Assembly: GCA_009937085.1 (NCBI GenBank)
Contig: JAACDD010000037.1
Location: 1 to 15,721, forward strand
Reading direction: 5' to 3'
Length of the DNA: 15,721 nucleotides
From: Bacteroidota bacterium
Lineage (GTDB): Bacteria > Bacteroidota > Bacteroidia > Flavobacteriales > Flavobacteriaceae
Position numbers and translations under genes: made by a program. The notes beneath the pieces are model-generated. The model ran no database searches. It saw nothing but the letters and a program-made list of their open reading frames with translations, and was not told the origin of the DNA. Position 1 is the stretch's first letter; each line of letters opens with the position of its first letter. This document shows, in pieces, positions 7,425 through 15,440 of this stretch.

Positions 7425-9182
7425 CTAGCGTTTCACAAAACCCTTATAACTTACCCAATCAAAATCGGCATAGGCATTTGTCTTTTGACCGTTTGAAGTC
7501 GCATACACACCAACATTAGCGCCTGTATACATCATACCAATTAAAATATTGTCTGCTGTCTCGGCTAGTTTTTCATAAGAAGCGCCACCATCTAGAGAAT
7601 AGTGATATAGATATTTTCCGTTTTTAGAAGCTATCTTTAACAATATTTCCCCTTTATAATTTGGTAGTGCTTTTGACTTATATGCTTTGACATTGCTTCC
7701 GGCAATGGTTTCAGAATTGGATAAATTCGTTTTTTGACGATCCCTTTTCTCACTAACGCTTAGTTTGAGATGGTGTTGCTTTCCAATTCTTTGAACCGTC
7801 AAATTGATATAATTCAAATCTTTTTGATAAACTGTAATACCAGCTTCTTCAAGATTCTTTTTAGGGGAAAAATTCATTTTTGCCGCAAGTTCAAACTGAC
7901 TTTCTTTTTGGGTGATACCCATGGCGCTATACCTGCCTCTAATTGAAAATGTTTCGGGTTTAAGGAATAATCTCAAATGGCCCTTATTTGCAGAAAGTGA
8001 ATAGGTATTGGGTTGTGGTACTCTCCTAAAAACCCAATCTGGTCTCAACGCAGTTGTGTCAAAATTATCAAGAAATGCATCGTTATAAAATTGTTGCTTC
8101 TCCGCAAAGGGTAATGGGTTAATGCGTTCTACCTTCCCTGTTTCAGGTGCAACTACTGGGAACTGAGTGTATACAGGCTCCCATTTGGTTTCGCTGACTT
8201 GCTCCCAACGCACAATTTGTGGTTCCCAAACAACGGGCATCAAATGAGTTTCTCTAGCCATATTGGAATGCCCATCTCGATCATTTCTTTTGCCAAGGGC
8301 AACCATAAACCATCTGCCGTCTTCTAATTCAACAATATCGGCGTGTCCTGTGCTGTGAACCCAATTGTTTCTTGACAGATGCCTAGATGTGAGTATGGGA
8401 TTTCGTAATCCGCTTGAATATGGTCCAAAAACATGGTCACTTGATGCCATCATAACAGCATGGTGGTGTCCTGTTCCGCCTTCCGCTACCAATAAGAAAT
8501 ACTGGTCATCTTTTTTATATATATGTGGTCCTTCCGTGTGGTTTTTGTCACAGGCGCCTTCCCAAAGGGAATGGCGTTCTCCTACAAGTTTCCAATTTTC
8601 GAGATCTAGCTCCTGCGCCCAAATGGCTCCTATACCACTAGAGAAAACGTCTCCAGGGTTGTGAGTGCCAACAAAATACACCTTGCCGTCATCGTCAAAG
8701 AATAAATCAGGATCAATACCGGGTGCATTCTCAATCACGTAGGGGTCTGACCAGGGTCCTGCCGGGTGCTCTGCTGTAATTATAAAATTAGTATTTTGTC
8801 TTGTTTCATTTGGATTGTCAGGATCTGCTTGTGAATACATATTGGTAGTTACAATATAGAAAGTACCGTTGTTGTAACGAATCGTTGGGGCATGGATGCC
8901 ACCATTTTCTTGAACGTCTACAAGGTTTACCGCGCCAGAGGCTTGGCTTGGACGGTGCAGTCCGTTTCCGATTAGTTCCCAGTTAACCAAGTCTTTACTG
9001 TGATGGATGGGAAGCCCAGGAAAATATTCAAAAGAAGAATTGACAACATAAAAATCATCCCCTACTCTACAAATTGAAGGATCGGGATATCCACCTGGAA
9101 TAATGGGATTTGTAAATGTGTTTTGGCCAATTACCGATTGGCTGAGTAAAAATATTGTTGTAAGAAAAGATAAGTAACGCAT
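7425..9182 (-). CDS. GH43 glycosidase (alpha-L-arabinofuranosidase / beta-xylosidase), secreted
   Basis: 585 residues. Glycoside hydrolase family 43, which releases terminal arabinofuranose or xylose with inversion. Seen: a Sec signal peptide ending near VIGQ (residue 20) with no lipobox, so probably periplasmic; a five-bladed propeller at about 22-330 with the three catalytic carboxylates: base Asp34 in GGYPDPSICR, pKa-modulating Asp157 in PGIDPDLFFDDD, and acid Glu217 in HTEGPH; then a concanavalin-like C-terminal beta-sandwich at about 369-580 (AGITVYQ ... YTGANVGVYATS). The opening and two-domain layout fit the subfamily 12-like branch (inference). Arabinofuranosidase and xylosidase activities cannot be separated by reading. 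It is the first gene after a terminator-like hairpin and the only glycoside hydrolase in the window. Its ATG directly follows the hairpin's T-run, which leaves almost no room for its own promoter. Confidence 0.95.
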   Translation of the reverse strand: MRYLSFLTTIFLLSQSVIGQNTFTNPIIPGGYPDPSICRVGDDFYVVNSSFEYFPGLPIHHSKDLVNWELIGNGLHRPSQASGAVNLVDVQENGGIHAPTIRYNNGTFYIVTTNMYSQADPDNPNETRQNTNFIITAEHPAGPWSDPYVIENAPGIDPDLFFDDDGKVYFVGTHNPGDVFSSGIGAIWAQELDLENWKLVGERHSLWEGACDKNHTEGPHIYKKDDQYFLLVAEGGTGHHHAVMMASSDHVFGPYSSGLRNPILTSRHLSRNNWVHSTGHADIVELEDGRWFMVALGKRNDRDGHSNMARETHLMPVVWEPQIVRWEQVSETKWEPVYTQFPVVAPETGKVERINPLPFAEKQQFYNDAFLDNFDTTALRPDWVFRRVPQPNTYSLSANKGHLRLFLKPETFSIRGRYSAMGITQKESQFELAAKMNFSPKKNLEEAGITVYQKDLNYINLTVQRIGKQHHLKLSVSEKRDRQKTNLSNSETIAGSNVKAYKSKALPNYKGEILLKIASKNGKYLYHYSLDGGASYEKLAETADNILIGMMYTGANVGVYATSNGQKTNAYADFDWVSYKGFVKR

Positions 9183-9192
9183 AATTAAAAAT

Positions 9193-9233
9193 AAAAAAAA
9201 AGGGAGGATAGTATTGCACTATCGCCCCCTTTT
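9193..9233 (-). terminator. Intrinsic terminator or attenuator between the uptake genes and the enzymes
   Basis: Read on the minus strand, an AAAAGGGGGCGATAGT arm, a short loop (about 5 nt) and an ACTATCCTCCCTTTT arm form a near-perfect stem of about 15 bp with one mismatch or bulge. It is followed by a long T-run (nine T, then A, then five more T). This is the form of a rho-independent terminator. It lies 20 bp after the stop codon of the DUF4961-like gene and ends about 10 bp before the GH43 ATG. Because the genes downstream lack an obvious separate promoter, partial read-through is likely. An RNA-processing or 3'-end-stabilising role is the main alternative. Confidence 0.8.
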
Positions 9234-9252
9234 AATAATAAGAAATACTAAA

Positions 9253-10329
9253 TTATTGACAGTTAGCGCCAAAAACGATATCACTGTCATATCCGGGATT
9301 TCTCACGGTGATAGAACCATCAGCATTTGAAAAACTCAAATGGATTTCTGTGATAAGGTTTCCAGCAGTTACATCAAAATATCCAGGAGGCCACATAGTT
9401 ATTTCCCAAATATTATTACCCACGAGCGTCATACTTGAAGCCGCATCGCGATCTGCTTTGGTAATTGTAGTGCCATCGCCCAACATTATAGTGGCGTTCA
9501 AATGAACAGCATTTGCATTTAAAAGTGCTGTATTAGCCCCATTAAAACCTTCTTTAGCATCAAACCTGACAGTGATGATATCATCAAACAAATATCCCTC
9601 AGGAGAAATAAATGCCGTAAAGGTTGGTGCAGGACCTGTTAGGTCGGTGGATCCAGAACCAGCACCAGTGATGTTTATGCTTGCATAACCTGTGTCCCAA
9701 AAGCGAGATTCAGCATCTTGCGTAGAAGAATCAATTGAGTCTTCTTGTTTAAAGCCATCATTATGACTCCCAATCCAGTAGCCAAGTTGTGCACCCGTAT
9801 GTCCATCACCAACAGTAAGGGTAACAGTAATGGTTCCATCAACAGATATTTGTGAAGCATCAATAGGGTTTTCTGATCTAAAGGCAACCCATTCAACTTC
9901 TCCGTAGTTTTCGCCAATATCAAGAATCGCATTCATGTCTTGTGTCCATGTATTACCCGTTTCATTGCCATCAGACCCTTTCGATTTGTTACCCCAGAAA
10001 GTTAAGTCTTGTGGATCAGCAATCATGTTCCCTGACCCTGGACGGTCTGGAGATTGATTAACTGAAGAGCTAAAGGCTACGACAGCATTGTTGGCTATGT
10101 CCCAACTTTTGGGAGCCATCATACCAAAAATCAAAAATTTATAATTTTGATCTGTGTCTTCAGAGTCATAATTAACATCTACGGTAATCGTGATTGTTTC
10201 ACCAACTTTAGCAGTGGAGGGTTGCGTTACACCTGTTATATCAAAACAAGCTGTAACAAAAAGAATAACTAAAGGAAATATTAATAATCCAACTAAGAGT
10301 TTTTTAAATTTATTTTTTGAGTATTGCAT
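9253..10329 (-). CDS. Surface glycan-binding-like lipoprotein (DUF4961-like, SusE position)
   Basis: 358 residues. A lipoprotein in the place where SusE/SusF-type glycan-binding proteins are normally encoded. Seen: signal peptide with VTAC (Cys28) followed by FDITG; an N-terminal Ig-like domain at about 30-225 (PSTAKVGETITITVDV ... MMAPKSWDIANN ... GTITVTLTVGDGHTG); a Gly/Ser-rich joint near 226-232; and a second beta-sandwich to the end (PAPTFTAFISPEGYLFDDIITVRFDA ... WPPGYFDVTAGN). Several Trp and Tyr residues (for example in DLTFWGN, YWIGSHND, MWPPGYF) could stack on sugars. I recall this pattern as DUF4961, often found next to a DUF5004 protein in PULs; that family name is from memory. 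It starts 6 bp after the upstream gene. Ligand unknown; binding is inferred from position and architecture only. Confidence 0.8.
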   Translation of the reverse strand: MQYSKNKFKKLLVGLLIFPLVILFVTACFDITGVTQPSTAKVGETITITVDVNYDSEDTDQNYKFLIFGMMAPKSWDIANNAVVAFSSSVNQSPDRPGSGNMIADPQDLTFWGNKSKGSDGNETGNTWTQDMNAILDIGENYGEVEWVAFRSENPIDASQISVDGTITVTLTVGDGHTGAQLGYWIGSHNDGFKQEDSIDSSTQDAESRFWDTGYASINITGAGSGSTDLTGPAPTFTAFISPEGYLFDDIITVRFDAKEGFNGANTALLNANAVHLNATIMLGDGTTITKADRDAASSMTLVGNNIWEITMWPPGYFDVTAGNLITEIHLSFSNADGSITVRNPGYDSDIVFGANCQ

Positions 10330-10335
10330 TGTTTT

Positions 10336-10794
10336 TTATTTTTTAAATTGATACATGTATGATGTTTGTCCACAGCCTAACGAAAACTCTAAACCAAGAG
10401 AGGTTTGATTATTTCCGTAAAGAGGAAAAGATAAATTTGTAACTACATCACCCGAAGAATCAGTAAAATGAATTTTTGTTGGTTTGTAGTCATCATCAAA
10501 AGACCATGTTCCAGAATCAAATGGAGTTCCTGTTGTCTTTAGTGTTGGAAAAGGTAGATTGGTTGAACCTATTGAAAAGGTACCATCACCCAATGTAAGT
10601 GTTAATGAAGAAGCATCAAATATCCCTGAAAGATCTTCGCCATTTCTATACAAAGAATGTAAAGTCCATATACCTTGTATATTCACTGCATATTCAGTTA
10701 GTGCATCTTGACGTACGTCAAATTTATCCTCTTCACAAGATGTAAATATTACTAGTGAAAAAAGAAGTAGTGTTGATAATAGTGTATTTCTCAT
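10336..10794 (-). CDS. Small lipocalin-like lipoprotein (DUF5004-like)
   Basis: 152 residues. Seen: lipoprotein signal peptide with FTSC (Cys20), followed by EEDKFD, an acidic stretch that fits surface export in flavobacteria; a lipocalin-type opening IQGIWTLHSLYRNGEDL with Gly41-x-Trp43; then alternating beta strands (LTLGDGTFSIG, SGTWSFDDD, IHFTDSSGD, LGLEFSLG) to the end. This matches the small lipocalin-like DUF5004 group that I recall beside DUF4961 proteins in PULs. A TTG at 10830 would add 12 residues and overlap the end of the SusD gene; the ATG at 10794 is preferred because a clean signal peptide starts there. It lies 25 bp after SusD and 6 bp before the DUF4961-like gene. Function is not proven; an accessory part of the SusCD surface complex or a sugar-binding protein is the natural guess. 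Confidence 0.78.
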   Translation of the reverse strand: MRNTLLSTLLLFSLVIFTSCEEDKFDVRQDALTEYAVNIQGIWTLHSLYRNGEDLSGIFDASSLTLTLGDGTFSIGSTNLPFPTLKTTGTPFDSGTWSFDDDYKPTKIHFTDSSGDVVTNLSFPLYGNNQTSLGLEFSLGCGQTSYMYQFKK

Positions 10795-10819
10795 AATAGT
10801 ATTGTTTTTAAAATTTTGT

Positions 10820-12181
10820 TTATTCTTCAAAGTTGTGATAATCTATTTCTTCTTGTGGAAATGGATAATATAATTTATTGATATAATCTCCATAGCTATA
10901 AGTAGAGCCATTTTGATCAACTATATCTTTCTCCAACCTCACGGAGTTTAAAAGTCTATCAAAAAGCTCAAAGCACAATTCTTTAGAGCGTTCATTGTAA
11001 ATTATATCAAGCATGGCCGATGCAGAAGGAGTGCCAGTAATTGTGTCAGCTGCACCTGCTCTATTTTTGACTACGTTAATATCAGCAACATCAGTTGATG
11101 TAACGGAGTTACTATTCATAATATTTGACTCAGCCCTTGTTAAATACATTTCAGGAAGTCTTACTATGATTTGGTCTGTCTCATTGGTAGGGTATTTAGA
11201 GGCCATAAAAACAAAACCATCTTTTTCTTCAAAAAGTTGAGTAAACCTAAGGTCACTTGGGTCTGCATTTCTTAACTGTGCCACTAAACTGTAAGGGTTT
11301 AGAGTAAATAGCCCTGTTGACTTACTTGCTTCAAAACGATCAAAATTAACTGTTGCATATCCTCCCCAATTACCTGGAGTGGTGTCAGTAAGATCAGTAA
11401 CAATAGTTAAAATAGTCTCCGTAGAAGTATCTCCGTTTAGATATATGTTAGACATATCTGATTCCAAAGAAAATTGACCAGAAGTTATAACTTCATTAGC
11501 GCGTTCGTAAGCTAAATCATACTTTTTATGAAAGAAATAAATTTTAGCAGCGAAAGCAGTGGCCGCCATATAAGTGTTGACACCAGCAGATTGTTTTAGA
11601 TATTGTCTAGCAAGTTCGATGTCCGTTTCAGCTTGGGCTCTCAAAGCAATTGAAGTACTCAAACTTACTTTTTCATTTGGCCCTACGACGGAATTCAAAA
11701 GCGGAAATGAATTTCCGCTAGCATTTCTTGTGAAAAATTTATCGAGTGTAAAGTTCAAAATAGCTTTAATTAAATGTGCATCTCCCAAAACTGCATTTTT
11801 TTCATTTTCAGTCCCAGCCATATTTGTTATATCAGCATTAATAATGTAGTTCAAATTATGAAATGCAGACATAGAACTATTATACATGTTACCTGTTAGC
11901 ACTTGACTAAAACCAGTTGTAGCCCAAGTTGTAGCATTAATATAATTCCCAGCACCATCGTTAGGTAGCATAAAGGAATCCCCAATTGCTAAACTTGGAA
12001 TTGTTGTTGCATAGGCATAAAATTCTCTAAAGTTTTTGTATGCTCCATTATTAAGCGCTCTCATGGTGACAAGATCATTTAATTTATCAGAAGTCAAACC
12101 TGTAGGAGGTGATTCCTCCAAGAAATCATCACATGCTGCTAGCAACGAAAAAGTTAGAAAGAAAAAAATTATTTTTTTCAT
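10820..12181 (-). CDS. susD-like: SusD/RagB-family surface glycan-binding lipoprotein
   Basis: 453 residues. SusD-type lid of the SusCD outer-membrane importer: it binds oligosaccharides at the cell surface and closes over the SusC barrel. Seen: lipoprotein signal peptide with LAAC (Cys17) followed by DDFLEESP, the classic SusD start and an acidic surface-export signal; an alpha-helical TPR-like body (for example AYKNFREFYAY, ETDIELARQYLKQ, AAKIYFFHKKYDLAYERANEVI); LPEMYLTRAES and YNERSKELCFELFDRLLNSVRL near 340-425, which are typical late SusD blocks; and a C-terminus with YPFPQEEIDYHN, the family's usual ending. At 453 residues it is slightly short for the family but complete. It begins 3 bp after the SusC stop, so the two are co-transcribed and probably coupled. 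Confidence 0.97.
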   Translation of the reverse strand: MKKIIFFFLTFSLLAACDDFLEESPPTGLTSDKLNDLVTMRALNNGAYKNFREFYAYATTIPSLAIGDSFMLPNDGAGNYINATTWATTGFSQVLTGNMYNSSMSAFHNLNYIINADITNMAGTENEKNAVLGDAHLIKAILNFTLDKFFTRNASGNSFPLLNSVVGPNEKVSLSTSIALRAQAETDIELARQYLKQSAGVNTYMAATAFAAKIYFFHKKYDLAYERANEVITSGQFSLESDMSNIYLNGDTSTETILTIVTDLTDTTPGNWGGYATVNFDRFEASKSTGLFTLNPYSLVAQLRNADPSDLRFTQLFEEKDGFVFMASKYPTNETDQIIVRLPEMYLTRAESNIMNSNSVTSTDVADINVVKNRAGAADTITGTPSASAMLDIIYNERSKELCFELFDRLLNSVRLEKDIVDQNGSTYSYGDYINKLYYPFPQEEIDYHNFEE

Positions 12182-12184
12182 AAT

Positions 12185-15100
12185 TTAAAATTTAAGATTT
12201 AAACCGACATTAATAGACTTAGCCTGTGGCACAGATTTATATTTACCAAGGGCATTTGTATTATCACTAGTCCTATAATTTTCAGGATCGTACAGCCATG
12301 GTTTTGCATTAGTGAAAGTTAAATAATTAGTTAATTTAACATAAAGGTTTACATTGTTGATAAAACCACTTGATGGTTGGAATCTGTATCCTAAAGTTAA
12401 ATCTCTCATTCTTAAAAAGTCCACAGGAGATACAAATTCGTCCGTATCGGGCCAAATCACAGGGTCTGTAGTTAACCTACTTACATTGGTAATATCTCCT
12501 GGGTTCCTCCATCTATTTAGCTGCTGTCTATGTATGTTATTACTCATGGTTGCAAATGGAAACTTCGCTAATTTAGTCTCACCTGCTGCCAAATACTCAG
12601 CTCCATATTCAAAAGTAAATAGAACGCTTCCATACCAGTTTTTATATTCGACTGAGGTATTAAAACCACCAGTAAAATCAGGATAAGGGTTTCCAGAAGG
12701 AACGCGATTATTGTTTAAAAAAGTCTCAAGGTTTCCGTACTTGCTTTCGGCTTGCTCAGTAGTTAGAATATCTCCAGATAATTCTTTCCATAAATCTTGT
12801 CCACTCGCTGGATCAACACCAACCCAGTCAGCCAAATTTTGAACACCAACAGGATAACCGACAAGAAGTGTAGTTGAGCCAAATAATCCGCCAATTTCAA
12901 TTCCCTCTAATACACCAAGACTTTTTAGTTCATTTATATTTTGTGCAACGTTAAAACCTGCAGTCCAATAAAAATCATCGTTTTCAACAAGATCAAAATT
13001 AAATCCAAGTTCAACACCTTTATTTTCCAAGGTTCCAACATTAGATGTCATGAAGTCACCTCCAAGAACACCGGCTGTACCGGCAATAGGGTATTGAAGT
13101 AATAAATCATCCGTTGTTTTTTTGTAAATATCAACTTCCCCTTTAACCTTTCCATCAAATAATTGAAACGAAACACCGTAATTAATTGAAGTAGTACTCT
13201 CCCAACTTAACTCATCGTCACCAATATTATCTAAAGACAACCCAAGTCCACCTTGATAATTATTAGCAACATACGATGAATACTGAGCGTAATCTGGTAC
13301 AGAGGCATTTCCTGAAATTCCATAACTAACTCTAAACTTTAGATAATTAACTACTGGTCTAAGTGAATCAAAAAACGACTCTTCACTTATATTATAGCCA
13401 AGAGAAGCTGCTGGGAAAAATCCCCATTGATTGTTTTTTCCAAATCTTGAGGAAGCATCTCTTCTGGCTGTTAATGATAGTAAATACTTTCCTCTATAAT
13501 CATAATTCAATCTTGAAAAATATGAAAGAAAGGTGCTCGAAGATTGTTCGTAGAAGCCATTGATTCTCTCTGCATCAGCAGGAGTTTTTATTGTACTAAT
13601 ATCATACCCAACCCCTTGAAGGTTTGATGAGTCATACGAATTTTTTTGCGCTTCAATTCCGACCAAAACATCTACATTGTGATCTCCAAAAACATTGGTG
13701 TAATTGATTAAATTCTTAAACGTCGATGCGGTTTTATTAACTTTTCGCTGCATGGCAAAAGTTTCACCTGTAGGATCTAACAGCCCGTCTCTATATTGTT
13801 TGTTTTCAGTAGAAACGAAATTGTAGCCAAAGTCCGTAATAAATTTAAAGTTGTCTATAAATTTGTACTCTAATGACCAGTTTCCAATAAAGGATTTGTT
13901 TAGCCTTTGTTGCTCCCAAAGCTCTAAATTTGCTGTTGGATTACGCTCTGGATAAAAATATGAGCCATCTGCTTTATACACCGGCCAAAGAGGAATCATG
14001 TCCATGGCTCTTCCGATTCCGTTTTGAGACGGAACTGGAGAATTATCAACAGATGTGAATGACGAGTTAATAGATAACTTTAACTTGTCATTTATTTTAT
14101 GATCCAAATTTAGTCTTGTAGCAAGACTCATATACTCGTTACCAACAAAAATTGATTCTTCCTCGAGAGCATTGAAACTAGCAAAAAAGCGTGTAGAATC
14201 AGCACCACCTGAAATACTCAAATTCATTTTATTTGAGAATCCCGTTCTTAATCCTTGATCCTGCCAATTAGTATTGTTTGTTAAAGCTTCTTCTTTTGTA
14301 AGACCGCCTTGTAAAATGCCACTATTACTCCAAAAATCAATTGGATTATTTCCAGAGTTGTACCAGGCTTCTTGAGCTAGCATTAAATATTCTTCAGCAT
14401 TGACCAAATCTAATTTTCTTGTCGCCTCAGAAATACCGTAGTCAAAGTTTGCCTCTACAACAGTTTTGCCGTTGTAACTTCCTTTTTTGGTGGTAATAAG
14501 AATAACCCCATTTGCTCCTCTTGAACCATAAATAGCAGTTGCTGATGCATCCTTAAGAACTTCAATTGACTCAATATCATTTGGGTTTATGGTAGATAAA
14601 ACATTCGTGTCGACATCTTGAAAAGCAATAGCTCCAGCGGGGTAATTATCTCCTTGTGGGTCATATGAATTTGTGTCATATCCTCCAGAAGGAACGACGA
14701 CTCCGTCAATAACATACAGAGGATCTGCATTTGCAAGAACGGATCCAGTCCCCCTAATTCTAACTTTTACCGAAGATCCAGACATACCGCTTCCACTAGT
14801 TATTTGAACTCCGGCAACTCTACCTTGCAGCGCGCCTTCAAAAGAGGGTACTGGGGTGTTTGCTAAAAGATCCCCATCTACCTTAGAAATAACACTTGAT
14901 AAATTTTTTCGAATTTGAGAACCATATCCTGTCACAAAAACTTCATCGAGTTGTTCACTTGATTCGATTAATACAACGGAAATGTTGGTTTGTCCATCAT
15001 ATGTAATCTTTTGGCTTTCAAACCCAATGTAACTGAATTCAATTTCATCTCCTTCAGAAACATTAGTGAGAATAAAATTACCATCAAAATTGGTGAGTGT

Positions 15101-15238
15101 TCCTTTACCATTGGTTAAATTTATGACGTTTACGCCTGGTAAAGGATCACTACCGATTAGAACAGTACCTCTTAAGTCCTGACTAAAAGCATTGAATCCA
15201 ACATATAAAATGAAAAAAACTAATAATTTATATTTCAT
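12185..15238 (-). CDS. susC-like: SusC/RagA-family TonB-dependent oligosaccharide receptor
   Basis: 1017 residues. Outer-membrane TonB-dependent transporter that imports oligosaccharides with the adjacent SusD. Seen: Sec signal peptide ending FNAFSQ (residue 20); a carboxypeptidase-regulatory-like domain at about 21-95 (RGTVLIGSDPLPGVNV, TNFDGNF); TonB box DEVFVTGYG at 98-106; plug domain at about 108-250 with GRVAGVQI, VRIRGTGS, DPLYVIDGVV, IESIEVLKDASATAIYGSRG and GVILITTKKG; then the 22-strand beta-barrel to the end, closing with an aromatic C-terminus (VGLNLKF). A GTG at 15268 would add 10 residues, but the ATG at 15238 gives a clean signal peptide and is preferred. There is no STN domain, so signalling through an anti-sigma factor is unlikely. 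It is the first gene after the gene-free upstream region. Confidence 0.97.
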   Translation of the reverse strand: MKYKLLVFFILYVGFNAFSQDLRGTVLIGSDPLPGVNVINLTNGKGTLTNFDGNFILTNVSEGDEIEFSYIGFESQKITYDGQTNISVVLIESSEQLDEVFVTGYGSQIRKNLSSVISKVDGDLLANTPVPSFEGALQGRVAGVQITSGSGMSGSSVKVRIRGTGSVLANADPLYVIDGVVVPSGGYDTNSYDPQGDNYPAGAIAFQDVDTNVLSTINPNDIESIEVLKDASATAIYGSRGANGVILITTKKGSYNGKTVVEANFDYGISEATRKLDLVNAEEYLMLAQEAWYNSGNNPIDFWSNSGILQGGLTKEEALTNNTNWQDQGLRTGFSNKMNLSISGGADSTRFFASFNALEEESIFVGNEYMSLATRLNLDHKINDKLKLSINSSFTSVDNSPVPSQNGIGRAMDMIPLWPVYKADGSYFYPERNPTANLELWEQQRLNKSFIGNWSLEYKFIDNFKFITDFGYNFVSTENKQYRDGLLDPTGETFAMQRKVNKTASTFKNLINYTNVFGDHNVDVLVGIEAQKNSYDSSNLQGVGYDISTIKTPADAERINGFYEQSSSTFLSYFSRLNYDYRGKYLLSLTARRDASSRFGKNNQWGFFPAASLGYNISEESFFDSLRPVVNYLKFRVSYGISGNASVPDYAQYSSYVANNYQGGLGLSLDNIGDDELSWESTTSINYGVSFQLFDGKVKGEVDIYKKTTDDLLLQYPIAGTAGVLGGDFMTSNVGTLENKGVELGFNFDLVENDDFYWTAGFNVAQNINELKSLGVLEGIEIGGLFGSTTLLVGYPVGVQNLADWVGVDPASGQDLWKELSGDILTTEQAESKYGNLETFLNNNRVPSGNPYPDFTGGFNTSVEYKNWYGSVLFTFEYGAEYLAAGETKLAKFPFATMSNNIHRQQLNRWRNPGDITNVSRLTTDPVIWPDTDEFVSPVDFLRMRDLTLGYRFQPSSGFINNVNLYVKLTNYLTFTNAKPWLYDPENYRTSDNTNALGKYKSVPQAKSINVGLNLKF

Positions 15239-15440
15239 AGTCAAAATTTGATTTATTGTTAAAAACACACTCCTTCATTTGCTAATTTAATTAAATTTTA
15301 ATATTAAATTTTGAAATTGATTACGAAAACGTTGTAGTGTTGATAACTTTGTAAAATTTATTGTGATATTTTTTAAATTTGACAAACAGTATCGTTTTAA
15401 CCCCTCGAGTAGTCTTTGAAGTCTAAACTGTATTGGCGCA
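15239..15440 (-). promoter_or_regulatory. Gene-free leader with candidate promoter for the PUL operon
   Basis: About 200 bp without a credible gene, between an SGNH hydrolase stop and the susC-like start. On the minus strand TTTG (15386-15383) is followed after 22 nt by TAAATTTT (15360-15353), close to the Bacteroidota promoter pattern TTG / TAnnTTTG. If used, it would leave a 5' leader of roughly 105 nt. Two overlapping AT-rich palindromes lie inside the leader (AATTTAATTAAATT at 15284-15297 and TTTAATATTAAA at 15297-15308). In such AT-rich DNA they may be chance. No clear terminator for the upstream gene was seen, so read-through into susC is possible. Confidence 0.4.

Noticed and set aside
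10795..10830. TTG start adding 12 residues to the DUF5004-like protein
   Set aside because: It would overlap the SusD stop and put a charged, Asn/Lys-rich stretch before the signal peptide; the ATG at 10794 fits better.
15239..15268. GTG start adding 10 residues to the SusC-like receptor
   Set aside because: The AAGGAG-like sequence lies too close to that GTG to act as a ribosome binding site, and the ATG at 15238 starts a standard signal peptide.
15284..15308. Overlapping AT-only palindromes as a regulator operator
   Set aside because: Perfect but made of A and T only, in very AT-rich DNA; chance is a good explanation without conservation data.
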